Notes: a model not told the origin generated them from the sequence alone. 64,000 bases of DNA from Nocardioides xinjiangensis (GCF_017916455.1 NZ_JAFMSY010000001.1:620001-684000), one strand, 5' to 3'; positions 26,586 to 39,425 are shown, counted from the stretch's first letter. Program-made: numbers and translations.

Positions 26586-26963
26586 GTGACCACCACGTTC
26601 TACGACGAGATCGGCGGCGAGGAGACGATCCGCGCGATCGTGCACCGCTTCTACGCCGGGGTCGCCGAGGACGAGGTGCTGCGGCCGATGTACCCCGAGG
26701 AGGACCTCGGTCCCGCGGAGGAGCGGTTCGCGCTGTTCCTGATCCAGTACTGGGGCGGGCCCACGACCTACTCGGACAGCCGTGGGCACCCGCGGCTGCG
26801 GATGCGGCACGCGCCGTTCAAGGTGACGCCGGCGGCCTCCGAGCACTGGCTCCGGCACTTCCGCGCCGGCCTCGACTCCGTGGAGCTCACCGAGGAGCAG
26901 GACGCCCGGTTCTGGGACTACGTGACCCACGCGGCCCAGTTCATGGTCAACTCGATGGAGTGA
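26586..26963 (+). CDS. glbO: Group II truncated haemoglobin, trHbO
   Basis: 125-aa 2/2 globin. Haem-pocket residues match trHbO at the same numbers as the mycobacterial protein: Tyr23 (B10), Tyr36 (CD1), proximal His75 (F8) in MRHAPF and Trp88 (G8) in EHWLRHF. Roles proposed for the family are oxygen handling or peroxidase/NO chemistry near the membrane. GTG start with GACAAT 6 nt upstream. The 3' end overlaps the convergent thioesterase gene by 17 bp. Position two genes after the pepN-DUF5130 pair resembles Rv2470. Confidence 0.95.
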   Translation: MTTTFYDEIGGEETIRAIVHRFYAGVAEDEVLRPMYPEEDLGPAEERFALFLIQYWGGPTTYSDSRGHPRLRMRHAPFKVTPAASEHWLRHFRAGLDSVELTEEQDARFWDYVTHAAQFMVNSME

Positions 26964-27819
26964 CGTCCGCGGAGCCGCCCGGCCCGATCCGCCGGAGCTC
27001 CTCCGGCACCGGCGCCGGCCGACCGGTGGCGCTGTCGACGCAGACGCCGACGACCCGCGCGCGGGCGAGGACCTGGTCGCCGTCCCGCACGACCGACTCG
27101 AACACCACCGAGGTGCTGCCGACGCGCGAGATCCACGTCCGGCAGTCGTAGGGCTCGGGCCGGAAGAGGATCGGCCGGCGGTAGTCCACGTCAGTCTGCG
27201 CGACCACGAGGTGCTGGCCCTCGCCGAGCTCGCGGCCGGTGGCGACCAGCAGCTGGATGCGGGCCTCCTGGAAGTACTCGAAGTACTTCACGTTGTTGAC
27301 GTGGCCGTAGACGTCGACGTCGCTGAACCGGACGTGGACCGGGTAGTGCCCGCCGGGCACCTCGACGACGTCGGGGAGCGCGGGTGGTCGGACCGGCTCG
27401 TCGGGCTCGAGGAGCCGCGACAGCGCCTCACGCTCGGCCTCGCCCAGCCGGCGGGGCCGCTCGGCGCCGAAGACGTACGGCGTCAGGACGGTCCGCGCGC
27501 GGAGGAAGACGGTCCGCTCGCCGGCCTCGTCCTCCTCGAAGACCTCGTAGGCCATCGTGAAGCTCGCGCCGCGGATCTCGGTGACCCAGCACTCGATGGC
27601 CACCGGCTCGAAGCCGAACGTCAGCGAGGAGACGTAGGTGACCTCGTGCCGCACGACCACGACGCCCTCGGCCAGGTCCTCGGCGCGGCTGTCCGGCGCG
27701 TGGGTGCGGAACAGGTCGACCCGCGCCTCCTGGAGGTAGTCGACGTAGGTGACGTTGTTGACGTGGCCCAGCAGGTCGAGGTCGGCCCACCTCAGCGGAC
27801 AGCGGTAGAGATGGCGCAC
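26947..27819 (-). CDS. Double hotdog acyl-CoA thioesterase
   Basis: 290-aa protein formed by two tandem hotdog domains (about 1-130 and 150-280). Each has the DxxGHVNNVxYxxYxQEAR motif with its active-site Asp: DLLGHVNNVTYVDYLQEAR and DVYGHVNNVKYFEYFQEAR. Most 4HBT/FadM-type thioesterases are single-domain and dimerise; this fusion builds the dimer in one chain. It likely hydrolyses acyl-CoAs in the cytosol. It starts at GTG 27819 and is divergent from the thiolase gene, fitting a fatty-acid context. The 3' end overlaps glbO. Confidence 0.9.
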   Translation of the reverse strand: MRHLYRCPLRWADLDLLGHVNNVTYVDYLQEARVDLFRTHAPDSRAEDLAEGVVVVRHEVTYVSSLTFGFEPVAIECWVTEIRGASFTMAYEVFEEDEAGERTVFLRARTVLTPYVFGAERPRRLGEAEREALSRLLEPDEPVRPPALPDVVEVPGGHYPVHVRFSDVDVYGHVNNVKYFEYFQEARIQLLVATGRELGEGQHLVVAQTDVDYRRPILFRPEPYDCRTWISRVGSTSVVFESVVRDGDQVLARARVVGVCVDSATGRPAPVPEELRRIGPGGSADVTPSS

Positions 27820-27961
27820 GGCCCGATCGTCGCAGATCCCGCCGCGGGCGGCGATCGGTACGGGCGCGGACGACCGGTGCGGTGGAGGCCGAGCGAGGCC
27901 GTGTCCGGCGCGGCGCTAGGGTGCGAGGAGACACCGAACCGACGAGTAACCGGAGTTCCCC

Positions 27962-29176
27962 ATGCCCGAGGCAGTGATCGTTTCCGCAGCGCGCTCCCCG
28001 ATCGGCCGCGCCAACAAGGGCTCGCTCAAGGACTTCCGCCCCGACGACCTCACCGCCCTGGTGGTGCGGGCCGCCCTGGAGAAGATCCCAGCGCTCGACC
28101 CCGCGGCCATCGAGGACCTCCTGCTCGGCTGTGGCCTGCCGGGCGGCGAGTCGGGCAACAACATGGCCCGCGTGGTGACGACCCTCCTCGGCCTCGAGGT
28201 GCCCGGCGCCACCGTCACCCGCTACTGCTCCTCGTCGGTGCAGACCACCCGGATGGCCTTCCACGCCATCAAGGCCGGCGAGGGCGACATCTTCGTCTCG
28301 GCCGGCGTCGAGACGGTGTCGCGCTTCGCCAAGGGCACCTCCGACCACCTCCCCGGCACGCGCAACCCGCTCTTCGACGACGCGGGCGCACGCACCCAGG
28401 CGTACGCCGAGGGCGGCCGGGACTGGCACGACCCGCGCGAGGACGGGCAGCTGCCCGACATCTACATCGCGATGGGCCAGACGGCGGAGAACGTCGCCCG
28501 GCTGCGCGGCCTCGACCGCCGCGAGCTCGACGAGTTCGCGGTGCGCTCGCAGAACCTCGCCGAGAGGGCGATCGCCGACGGCTTCTGGGAGCGCGAGATC
28601 ACCCCGGTGACGCTGCCGGACGGCACCGTCGTGGGCAAGGACGACGGTCCGCGCGCCGGGGTGACCTACGAGGGCATCGCCGGGCTGGACCCCGTGTTCC
28701 GACCCGACGGCGTGGTGACCGCCGGCAACTGCTGCCCCCTGAACGACGGAGCGGCTGCGGTCGTCGTCATGTCGGACACGAAGGCCGCGGAGCTCGGCCT
28801 GACCCCGCTCGCACGCATCGTCTCGACCGGCGTCTCGGGGCTGTCGCCCGAGATCATGGGCCTCGGGCCCGTCGAGGCGACGCGCAACGCGCTGAAGTAC
28901 GCCGGGATGAGCATCGACGACATCGACCTGGTCGAGATCAACGAGGCGTTCGCGGCTCAGGTGGTGCCGTCGTACCAGGACCTCGGCATCGACATCGACC
29001 GCCTCAACGTCAACGGCGGCGCGATCGCGGTCGGCCACCCCTTCGGCATGACCGGCGCCCGGCTGCAGAACACGATGCTCAACAGCCTCGACTGGCACGA
29101 CAAGTCGACCGGCCTCATCACCATGTGCGTCGGTGGCGGGCAGGGCATGGCGATGATCCTCGAGCGGCTCTCCTGA
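27962..29176 (+). CDS. Acetyl-CoA C-acyltransferase (thiolase)
   Basis: 404-aa degradative-type thiolase cleaving 3-ketoacyl-CoA or condensing acetyl-CoA units. Nucleophile Cys89 in VTRYCSSS, His in [11 protein letters not shown] and the second Cys in [10 protein letters not shown] are all present, as is the NEAFAAQ loop. An upstream TAGGGT (around 27914) with GGAG before the ATG indicates a short leader. It is followed 45 bp later by a MarR regulator. No partner hydratase or dehydrogenase is adjacent, so chain-length preference is unknown. Confidence 0.93.
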   Translation: MPEAVIVSAARSPIGRANKGSLKDFRPDDLTALVVRAALEKIPALDPAAIEDLLLGCGLPGGESGNNMARVVTTLLGLEVPGATVTRYCSSSVQTTRMAFHAIKAGEGDIFVSAGVETVSRFAKGTSDHLPGTRNPLFDDAGARTQAYAEGGRDWHDPREDGQLPDIYIAMGQTAENVARLRGLDRRELDEFAVRSQNLAERAIADGFWEREITPVTLPDGTVVGKDDGPRAGVTYEGIAGLDPVFRPDGVVTAGNCCPLNDGAAAVVVMSDTKAAELGLTPLARIVSTGVSGLSPEIMGLGPVEATRNALKYAGMSIDDIDLVEINEAFAAQVVPSYQDLGIDIDRLNVNGGAIAVGHPFGMTGARLQNTMLNSLDWHDKSTGLITMCVGGGQGMAMILERLS

Positions 29177-29221
29177 GCTCTCCTGAGCGGTACTGGCGCG
29201 GCCCGCACTAGGCTGGCCGAC

Positions 29222-29716
29222 ATGACCACGACGGGCGAGCCGCGCTGGCTCGACGACCACCAGCAGCACTCGTGGCGTGCCCTCATGATGGGCATGACCC
29301 TGCTCGAGGAGCGCCTCGACGACGACCTGCGGCGCGAGTTCGGCATGTCGCTGACGGAGTACGAGGTGCTCGTGCGGCTCTCCGAGCGTCCGGGCCGCGC
29401 CATGCGGATGGCCCAGCTCGCCGACGCCATGGCGCACTCGCGCAGCCGCGTCACCCACACGGTCGCCCGCATGGAGGCCATCGGCTACGTCTCGCGCGGC
29501 ACCACGCCCGAGGACGGGCGCGGTGTGGTGGCGACGATGACGGACAAGGGCTACGACCTGCTCGTGCGCGCGGCTCCGTGCCACGTGGAGAGCGTTCGCC
29601 GCAACCTGCTGGACCTCGTCGCGCCTGAGGACTTCGCCGCCGTCGGCCGGGTGTTCGACCGGGTCGCCGACCACCTGGTCACCCGCCACCCCGAGAGCGA
29701 GATCCGCACCAGCTGA
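29222..29716 (+). CDS. MarR-family transcriptional regulator
   Basis: 164-aa winged helix-turn-helix regulator. Recognition region [28 protein letters not shown] and wing [19 protein letters not shown] are clear, with flanking dimerisation helices. TAGGCT (29209-29214) ends 7 nt before the ATG, so the mRNA is probably leaderless. It may control the thiolase/thioesterase pair next door, but no palindrome with clear MarR-operator form was found at its promoter. Confidence 0.9.
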   Translation: MTTTGEPRWLDDHQQHSWRALMMGMTLLEERLDDDLRREFGMSLTEYEVLVRLSERPGRAMRMAQLADAMAHSRSRVTHTVARMEAIGYVSRGTTPEDGRGVVATMTDKGYDLLVRAAPCHVESVRRNLLDLVAPEDFAAVGRVFDRVADHLVTRHPESEIRTS

Positions 29717-29736
29717 CCGCGCGCCGCGCGCGGCCA

Positions 29737-29764
29737 CCCGGGCGGTCCCGCGGACCGTCCCGGG
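29737..29764. terminator. Bidirectional terminator between marR and ettA
   Basis: CCCGGGCGGTCC pairs with GGACCGTCCCGGG, with a one-base bulge and a 4-nt loop, in the 54-bp gap between the two convergent genes. Confidence 0.65.
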
Positions 29765-29770
29765 CGTCGC

Positions 29771-31453
<1,683 letters not shown>

Positions 31454-31522
31454 GCGGGCGAGCCTACGGGGAACCGCACCCCGGCCGACAATCGCACCGC
31501 GGCGGCTGCGGCCCGCCGCCCG

Positions 31523-31942
31523 TCATGCCGCGCGCTGCCCGGCGGCCGGTGCCGCGGCACCCGCCGGCGCGGGGCCCTCCACGTGCTCGGCCACCGACCT
31601 CGCGAACGTGCTCGTGCCGTGGGTCAGGTCGTGGCCGACGGCGGACGCGACGACCTCGAAGGAGGTCTGCTGCTTGCCGTCACGCTCCCACACGTCGGCC
31701 ACCAGCCTGCCGTGGACGACGACGGGGTCACCGGTGCTGAGCGAGGCGGCGACGTGGCGGGCGAGCCGGTTCCAGACCTTGACGGTGTGCCACGAGGTCG
31801 CGCCCGTGACCCACTCGCCGTCGCGGTAGCGGCTGGGCGTGCACGCCACGCGGAACGAGGCCACGGCGCGACCCTCGGCGAGCTCGCGCAGCGTCACGTC
31901 GCCGCCGACACGGCCGGTCAGCGTGATCTGGGTGTCGTACAT
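31523..31942 (-). CDS. ssb: Single-stranded DNA-binding protein, tail-less paralogue
   Basis: 139 aa with an N-terminal OB fold (about 1-105; SWHTVKVWNRLARHVAASL is typical) and an Ala/Pro/Gly-rich C-terminus. The acidic tip (DDDIPF type) that recruits partner proteins in replicative SSB is absent, so this looks like a second SSB of the SsbB kind. AGGAGA about 7 nt before the ATG at 31942 gives a firm start. A 7-bp hairpin (31961-31979) sits in its leader; the rest of the 167-bp gap to the GTPase gene shows nothing else. Confidence 0.9.
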   Translation of the reverse strand: MYDTQITLTGRVGGDVTLRELAEGRAVASFRVACTPSRYRDGEWVTGATSWHTVKVWNRLARHVAASLSTGDPVVVHGRLVADVWERDGKQQTSFEVVASAVGHDLTHGTSTFARSVAEHVEGPAPAGAAAPAAGQRAA

Positions 31943-32109
31943 CGGTGTCTCCTGGGGTCGGCGGCGGTGGGTCCGCCGCGATGACCCAAGGCTCGACATG
32001 CCGGCCGACAGCGGGGCGCCCGAGCGCGGGGCGCCTGTGGAGGACCTGCTGACGGCGCGGGCTGTGGACGCTTCCGGGCCGAACGGCCCCGGGGCTCTGG
32101 GCGGAGCGG

Positions 32110-33765
32110 TCAGCGCAGCGCGGCTGACAGCCCCTGGCGCACCTCGGCGTAGGAGGCGATCTCGGCCTGGATGGGCGCGACGACCAGCTCGGCGGAGACC
32201 TCTGAGATCGCGTCGCGCAACCGCTTGTCGGCGGTCCGGGCCCGCTTCCTCGCCGTAGCGGCGACGAGCCAGCGGCTCACGAGGGCCAGCAGCAGGCCGA
32301 GGAGGATCCCGCCGAGCAGCAGGAGGGTCGGCAGGGGGAAGCCGGCGACCTCGGGCGTCGGGGGCTCGGGCAGCCGGGCGTAGGACCCGAGCGCGAGCAG
32401 GGCCAGCCAGCCCGCGCCGACGACCGCGGAGAGGATCAGGACGTACTGCAGCACGCGCACGAGGTTCGCCCACACCGGGATCCTGGTGGCGCCGAGGTCG
32501 GTCGTGGCGACCGCTCGGTCGAGGCGGTCGCCGAGGTCGGGCAGCCGCGAGACCGAGGCGGCGCGGACGGCGGCCGCCCACGACGGGGCCATGCCCTCCC
32601 CGACCTGGTCGGCCAGGGCACGGACCTCGGTGTCGACGCGAGCGCGCTGCACGCCGGTCGCCTTTGGGACCGAGGTGCGCGCGGCGCCCGTGAGCTCCTT
32701 GCCGGCGGCGCCGAGGTCGAGGTGCAGCCGCTTCAGCGGGTCGGGCTTGAGCCGGGAGAACCACGCGGTGACCGGCCAGCCGGTGGCGCGGTTGGCACGC
32801 AGCCGCGTGGAGTCGGCGACGGCCTTGACCACCGTGGGCACGCCCGCCGCGTCCGCGAAGGCGTCGTCGAGGGCCGCGACGCGCTCCTTCGACAGGGTCG
32901 GCGCCTTGCTGGTGCCGACCGCCGCCTCGAGGCGCTCGGCCGCGGAGCGCACGTCGGCCTCGAGGCGTGACCGGGTCACCTTCTTCTGCGCGACGCGCTC
33001 GGCGATCATGCCGCGCAGCTCGTCGATGCCCCATCCCTGTCGGGCGCTGACCGGCAGCACCGGGACGCCGGCCAGCCCGTCGGCCTCGAGCAGCCGGCGG
33101 ACGTCCTCCACCATGCTGGCGCGGCGGTCCTCCGGCACGGTGTCGATGTGGTTGAGCACCACGAGCATCACGTCGCGGTGCCCGGCGAGCGGCCTGAGGA
33201 AGCGGTCGTGGATGGCGGCGTCGGCGTACTTCTGCGGGTCGAGGACCCACACGAGCATGTCGGCGAGCTGGACCAGCCGGTCGACCTCGAGGTGGTGGGA
33301 GACCTCGGTTGAGTCGTGGTCGGGCAGGTCGAGGAGCACGACGCCGCGTAGGTCGACGTCCTCGTCGGCCTGGGAGAGCATCGAGTCGCGGGTGACCTGG
33401 TGGCGGCCCGGGATGCCGAGCCACTCGAGCAGCTCCTCGGCGCCCTGCTTGCCCCACACGACGGCCGTCGCCCACGAGGTGGTGGGCCGGCGGACGCCGA
33501 CGGCGGCGAGCTCGAGCCCGCTGAGCGCGTTGAAGGTCGAGGACTTGCCGGATCCGGTCGCCCCGGCGAGGGCGACCACGGTGTGGTCGGCGGAGAGCTT
33601 GAGGCGGCTCGCGGCGCGGGAGGCGACGGCCATGGCGTCGTCGACGACGGCGTCGTCGACGCGACCCCGGGCACCGGCGGCGGCGCGCTCGAGTCCTTCG
33701 ACGCGGGCGCCGATGTCAGAGCTCCTGGTGACCAGCTTCTTGGCCCCTTCGAGCAACGACGTCAT
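32110..33765 (-). CDS. Membrane dynamin-like GTPase (second of pair)
   Basis: 551 aa from the ATG at 33765 (GAGGGAGCC upstream). G1 loop GATGSGKSS, G3 DLPDHDS, G4 NHID and a switch region are visible in the N-terminal GTPase domain (about 50-270). A long helical part follows, with two membrane segments near 425-510 and a basic helical tail. The order GTPase, helical bundle, C-terminal membrane hairpin matches bacterial dynamin-like proteins. It is 40 bp after a second GTPase of similar layout, recalling the paired DynA/DynB division dynamins of Streptomyces; that link is inference. Confidence 0.83.
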   Translation of the reverse strand: MTSLLEGAKKLVTRSSDIGARVEGLERAAAGARGRVDDAVVDDAMAVASRAASRLKLSADHTVVALAGATGSGKSSTFNALSGLELAAVGVRRPTTSWATAVVWGKQGAEELLEWLGIPGRHQVTRDSMLSQADEDVDLRGVVLLDLPDHDSTEVSHHLEVDRLVQLADMLVWVLDPQKYADAAIHDRFLRPLAGHRDVMLVVLNHIDTVPEDRRASMVEDVRRLLEADGLAGVPVLPVSARQGWGIDELRGMIAERVAQKKVTRSRLEADVRSAAERLEAAVGTSKAPTLSKERVAALDDAFADAAGVPTVVKAVADSTRLRANRATGWPVTAWFSRLKPDPLKRLHLDLGAAGKELTGAARTSVPKATGVQRARVDTEVRALADQVGEGMAPSWAAAVRAASVSRLPDLGDRLDRAVATTDLGATRIPVWANLVRVLQYVLILSAVVGAGWLALLALGSYARLPEPPTPEVAGFPLPTLLLLGGILLGLLLALVSRWLVAATARKRARTADKRLRDAISEVSAELVVAPIQAEIASYAEVRQGLSAALR

Positions 33766-33805
33766 GGCTCCCTCACGGTCCGGTGGCTGTGCGTGCGCCA
33801 CCAGC

Positions 33806-35659
33806 CTAGGGGGCGCCGTCCCCCGTGCCCGACATCCGGGGCGGCTCGTCCTGCGCCGGGTCCTGCCCCGGCTCCTGCGACGGGTCGCCGGGAGCCCCTG
33901 CGGGGTGCGTCGCGGCGTAGCGCAGGTCGTCCACCTTGCGGGCGGCCGCGCGCAGCCGCTCCGGCGCCTCCGGGGACACCTCGAGGCTGTCGAGGAGGTC
34001 GGTGTAGCGGCGTCGCTCGGCGTCGAGGAGGTCACTCATGGACGCCTCCAGCCGGCGCCGGGCGCGCTCGGCGAGGGACCGCACCGCCTGGTCGCCGAAG
34101 ACCGCCTCGAGCAGCTTCTGCCCGAGGAGCGCCGACCCGCCGGCGATGCCGGCCTCCGCCCCGACGAGCATCCCTCCGGTGTGCGCGAAGACGACGACCA
34201 TCAGCGCGACCGCCAGGCCGTTGACGCCGAAGGCGAGGAAGCGCGCGGTCGAGCGCTTGTCGGCGCCCTCCGAGCGGACCATGTCGAGCACGTCGGCCTG
34301 CCAGTCGCGCACCGCGCGCTCGGCGCGCCGGCGGAAGTCGCGCGACGCGCGGCCGAGGTCCTCACCGGCGTCGCGCAGCAGGACCTGGCCGGCCGCGGTG
34401 CTGCGCCACGACGCCTCGGCGCGCTCGGCGGCCGCCTCGGCGTGCTCGAGGATCAGCGTCTCGAGGCCGGACTCCACGGCGACGGTGACCCGCTCGGCCT
34501 GCTGGGGCTTGCCCTTGACGGCGCTGACCACCCGGTCGCGGATCCACCCCACCCGGGTCTCGAGCGTGCGCAGCAGCTCGCCGGTGCCCACGAACTCCTG
34601 CCAGCGGGCCAGCACCTCGCCCCGCAGCAGCGTGCCGTCGGCCGACGCCTCCCCGACGGCGCTCACGGCTCGGTCGTAGGCGTCGTTGACGTCGTCGCGC
34701 AGCCGGCGCACCGCGTCGACCTGCTCGGTGGCGGCGTCGGCGACCGCGTGGGTACGCCGGCCCAGGGTGCGGATGGCGCCCTCGAGCGTCTGCTGGACCA
34801 CCGCGCTGCGGGCCTCCTGGTCCTGGGCCAGCGCCTGCAGCCACTCCCGGATCTCCAGGACCGCCGTCGACGGCAGCAGCCCCATGTCGGAGACCTCGCC
34901 CTCCTCGACGATGAAGAGCGGCGAGTCCTTCAGCCCGCGGCTGGCCAGCATCCGGGCCAGGTGCGTGGAGATGGTGTCGACCGCGTCGGGCGCCGTCCGG
35001 TCGAGGACGATCGCGACGGCCGCCGAGCGCTCGGCGGCCCGACGGAGGAAGTCCCACGGCACCTGGTCGGCGTACCGCGCCGCGGAGGTGACGAACAGCC
35101 AGAGGTCCGCCGCGGCGAGCAGCTGCGCGGCGAGCAGGCGGTTCTGCTCCTCCACCGAGTCGATGTCGGGGGCGTCGAGCACGGCGAGCCCGGGTGCCAT
35201 CACCGGGGACGGCACCAGCTGCAGCGCACCCGGGTCGTTGGTCTGCCGGTCGACGCGCTCGAGCTCGGGCAGCAGGCGGTCCTGGCCGAACCACTTGGCG
35301 TCGGAGGGGTGGTGCACGAGGACGGGCGAGCGGGTCGTGGGGCGCAGCACGCCGGGCGTGGTCACCCGGGTGCCGACGATGGAGTTGACCAGCGTCGACT
35401 TGCCGGCGCCGGTGGAGCCGCCGACGACCGCGAGGAGCGGCGCGTCGAGCGTCATCAGCCGCGGGATCACGTAGTCCTCGAGCTGGTCGACCATCTCCGC
35501 CTTCGCGGCGCGCTGCTCCTCGGCCCCGGGCAGCTCCAGCGGCAGGTGGGCCTCCTGCAGCGCCCCTCGAAGCCGCACCAGCGCGGTCACCATCGCGGTG
35601 GTCACGTCGGGCGTGCGTCCGGCTGCTGCGGCCGGCTCGCCGGCGTCGTGCTCGCTCAT
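33806..35659 (-). CDS. Membrane dynamin-like GTPase (first of pair)
   Basis: 617 aa from the ATG at 35659, which overlaps the PrsW stop (ATGA). G1 loop GGSTGAGKST (about 80), G3 DAPDIDS, then a long Ala/Arg-rich helical region and a membrane segment near 500-540 (VNGLAVALMVVVFAHTGGMLVG), ending in a Pro/Gln-rich tail. The G4 motif is read as LDRTAPD rather than a clean NKxD, common in dynamin-like GTPases. Together with the following GTPase it probably forms a heteromeric membrane-remodelling system; the tie to the protease upstream is by translational coupling only. Confidence 0.83.
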   Translation of the reverse strand: MSEHDAGEPAAAAGRTPDVTTAMVTALVRLRGALQEAHLPLELPGAEEQRAAKAEMVDQLEDYVIPRLMTLDAPLLAVVGGSTGAGKSTLVNSIVGTRVTTPGVLRPTTRSPVLVHHPSDAKWFGQDRLLPELERVDRQTNDPGALQLVPSPVMAPGLAVLDAPDIDSVEEQNRLLAAQLLAAADLWLFVTSAARYADQVPWDFLRRAAERSAAVAIVLDRTAPDAVDTISTHLARMLASRGLKDSPLFIVEEGEVSDMGLLPSTAVLEIREWLQALAQDQEARSAVVQQTLEGAIRTLGRRTHAVADAATEQVDAVRRLRDDVNDAYDRAVSAVGEASADGTLLRGEVLARWQEFVGTGELLRTLETRVGWIRDRVVSAVKGKPQQAERVTVAVESGLETLILEHAEAAAERAEASWRSTAAGQVLLRDAGEDLGRASRDFRRRAERAVRDWQADVLDMVRSEGADKRSTARFLAFGVNGLAVALMVVVFAHTGGMLVGAEAGIAGGSALLGQKLLEAVFGDQAVRSLAERARRRLEASMSDLLDAERRRYTDLLDSLEVSPEAPERLRAAARKVDDLRYAATHPAGAPGDPSQEPGQDPAQDEPPRMSGTGDGAP

Positions 35660-36774
35660 CGGGTCGGCACCACCTGTCCGGGGAAGGAGATGTAGGGACG
35701 GATGCGGCGCAGCTCCTCGACGTGCTCCTGGCCGCGGACGGAGAAGTCCGACGGCGCGGTGCCGCGGAGGTATCGGTGGTGGAGGTATCCCAGCTCGATC
35801 GCCGCGGCCTGGTAGGCCCGCATGCCGCGCTCGCCCTGCGGGCCGCCGTGGTGGCGGGCCCAGCGCCGGGCGTGCCGGCGGGCTCGCAGGTCGACGAGCC
35901 ACGGGATGTCCGTCGCGGGCAGCAGCCCGCGGTCGGCGGCGTCCTGCAGCGCCAGGGTCAGCAGCGGCCGCTCCGAGCGCCGGCGGTAGACCGCGAAGGC
36001 CGCCACGCCGAGGAGGGCGGGGAGCATGAGGGTGCCGTAGACGACGAAGAAGTGACCGGTGCCCGACAGGGTGGAGGAGTTCCAGAGCCCGTGCAGCAGC
36101 GCCGCCAGCGCGAAGCCAGCGATCGGGGCGAGCAGCCGCACCCACGCCAGCCGGGCGGCGATGGCGAGGCCGACCCCGATGCCGATGAAGACGGTGAACA
36201 GGGGGTGCGCGAAGGGGCTGATCAGGCAGCGCAGGATGAACGTGCCGGTGAGCGCGGTCGTGCCGCCGGGGCCGAGGCCGTCGGTGCCGTCGTAGGCAGC
36301 GGCCAGGTAGAGGATGTTCTCGGTGAAGGCGAAGCCGATCCCGACCATGCCGGCGTAGACGATGCCGTCGAGCACCCCGTCGAGCTCGTGCCGGCGCCAC
36401 CACAGGAGCAGCAGCAGGAACGCGCCCTTGGTCGCCTCCTCGGTGATCGGCGCCACCACGGCGAGGCTGTCGCGCTCGCTGGCGCCGCCGGCGATGCCGA
36501 TGCCCTGGAAGACGAGCGCGGCCGCGGTCGCCACGAACGCCCCCCACAGCAGCCCGGCGAGGAGCAGGCTGCGCGGCTCGGGCTCGTAGCGGTCGAGCCA
36601 CATGAAGCAGCCGACGAGCGGGCCGACGGGCACCGCTGCGAGGACCGCCGCGAGGGCGAGCGACCCCGGGGCGCCGGACAGGCCGACCACGAGCGCCATC
36701 GCGAGGCCGCCGAGCAGCACCAGGACGCCCACCACGACGGTGAACGCGACACTGTCGCGGCGGCTGCGGTGCAT
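35656..36774 (-). CDS. PrsW-family intramembrane metalloprotease
   Basis: 372 aa with eight or so membrane helices. Family motifs are all visible: EEATKG (EExxK), FAFTEN, HPLFT and HGLWN, the presumed metal and catalytic residues. A soluble C-terminal tail of about 110 residues is rich in Arg. PrsW relatives cut membrane proteins such as anti-sigma factors. TAGGGT (36782-36787) lies 7 nt before the ATG, so it is leaderless and divergent from the aminopeptidase. It is coupled to the two dynamin-like GTPase genes downstream, a grouping worth attention. Confidence 0.88.
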   Translation of the reverse strand: MHRSRRDSVAFTVVVGVLVLLGGLAMALVVGLSGAPGSLALAAVLAAVPVGPLVGCFMWLDRYEPEPRSLLLAGLLWGAFVATAAALVFQGIGIAGGASERDSLAVVAPITEEATKGAFLLLLLWWRRHELDGVLDGIVYAGMVGIGFAFTENILYLAAAYDGTDGLGPGGTTALTGTFILRCLISPFAHPLFTVFIGIGVGLAIAARLAWVRLLAPIAGFALAALLHGLWNSSTLSGTGHFFVVYGTLMLPALLGVAAFAVYRRRSERPLLTLALQDAADRGLLPATDIPWLVDLRARRHARRWARHHGGPQGERGMRAYQAAAIELGYLHHRYLRGTAPSDFSVRGQEHVEELRRIRPYISFPGQVVPTR

Positions 36775-36879
36775 GGTCCCGACCCTAACGGAGCGGCTGC
36801 GGCGGGCCGGCGCTCGCCGCACCCCTACGGGGGACGGTTCTCCGCTCGCGGCGCCCGCGTGGCGGCGTACAGTGACCGC

Positions 36880-38295
<1,416 letters not shown>

Positions 38296-38309
38296 CCGTC
38301 CAGCCACTC

Positions 38310-39425
38310 GTGGACTGCCACCACTACGACGCGTTCCGCTGCCGCTCGTGCACCCTGCTGGCGGTCCCGCGCGCCCGCCAGCTCTCCGACAAGGAGGCGC
38401 ACGCCCGGTCACTGGTGCCGGCCCCTGTGTGGCTGCCCACCGTGGCCGGGGCGGACGCGGGCTTCCGCAACAAGGCGAAGATGGCCGTGGGCGGCACGGT
38501 CGCGGCGCCGACGCTCGGGATCCTGGACCGCGACCTCGCCGGGGTCGACCTGCGTGACTGCGGCCTGCACTCCCCCGGCCTGACCGCGGCGCTCGACGGC
38601 GTCGCCGCCTGGATCAGCAGCGCCGGCCTGGTGCCGTACGACGTCGCGGCTCGAGCGGGCGAGCTCAAGCACGTGCTCCTCACCGAGTCGGGAGACGGCG
38701 CGCTCATGCTCCGGCTGGTGATGCGCTCGACCGCGCTCGAGGCGCGGGTGCGCTCGCGGCTGCCGGCCCTGCTGGAGGCGGTGCCGGCACTCCGGGTGGT
38801 GACGATCAACGTGCAGCCGGAGCACAAGGCGGTCCTCGAGGGCGAGCGGGAGATCGTGCTCACCGCCTCGTCGACCCTGCCGATGCGGCTGGCGACCGGC
38901 GTCACGCTCCGCCTCGGCCCGCGCTCGTTCTTCCAGACCAACACCCCGGTCGCCGAGGCGCTGTACGACCAGGCGCGTGCCTGGGTGGACGCGGTGCCGG
39001 ACGTGCGCACCGTGTGGGACCTCTACTGCGGTGTCGGCGGCTTCGCCCTGCACCTCGCCGCACCCGGGCGCGAGGTGCTCGGCGTCGAGGTCTCCGCGGA
39101 CGCCGTCGAGGCGGCACGGGCGACGGCGGCCGACCTCGGCGCCGCGGCGACGTTCGTGGCCGCGGACGCGACGGCGTACGCGCTCGCGCAGGACGCCGCA
39201 CCGGACCTGGTCGTGGTCAACCCGCCCCGTCGCGGGATCGGCGCCGACCTGGCGGGCTGGCTCGAGGCGTCACCCACCCGCCACGTCGTGTACTCGTCGT
39301 GCAACGCCGAGTCGCTGGCGCGTGACCTCGAGGCCATGCCGTCGCTGCGGCCGGTCGAGGCGCGGGTGCTGGACATGTTCCCGCACACCAGCCACTACGA
39401 GGTGATGGTGCTGCTGTCCCGTTGA
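38310..39425 (+). CDS. rlmC: 23S rRNA (uracil-C5)-methyltransferase RlmC type
   Basis: 371-aa SAM-dependent RNA methyltransferase of the RumA/RumB family. The N-terminal cysteine cluster (Cys3, Cys11, Cys14 and a Cys in RDCGLH) would hold a [4Fe-4S] centre. SAM motif DLYCGVGGFALHLA, NPPRRGIG and the catalytic-Cys motif YSSCNAESLARDL are present. There is no TRAM domain, which favours RlmC over RlmD. The GTG start at 38310 has no ribosome site and probably depends on read-through from pepP. Convergent with the SDR gene, 5 bp apart. Confidence 0.9.
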   Translation: MDCHHYDAFRCRSCTLLAVPRARQLSDKEAHARSLVPAPVWLPTVAGADAGFRNKAKMAVGGTVAAPTLGILDRDLAGVDLRDCGLHSPGLTAALDGVAAWISSAGLVPYDVAARAGELKHVLLTESGDGALMLRLVMRSTALEARVRSRLPALLEAVPALRVVTINVQPEHKAVLEGEREIVLTASSTLPMRLATGVTLRLGPRSFFQTNTPVAEALYDQARAWVDAVPDVRTVWDLYCGVGGFALHLAAPGREVLGVEVSADAVEAARATAADLGAAATFVAADATAYALAQDAAPDLVVVNPPRRGIGADLAGWLEASPTRHVVYSSCNAESLARDLEAMPSLRPVEARVLDMFPHTSHYEVMVLLSR

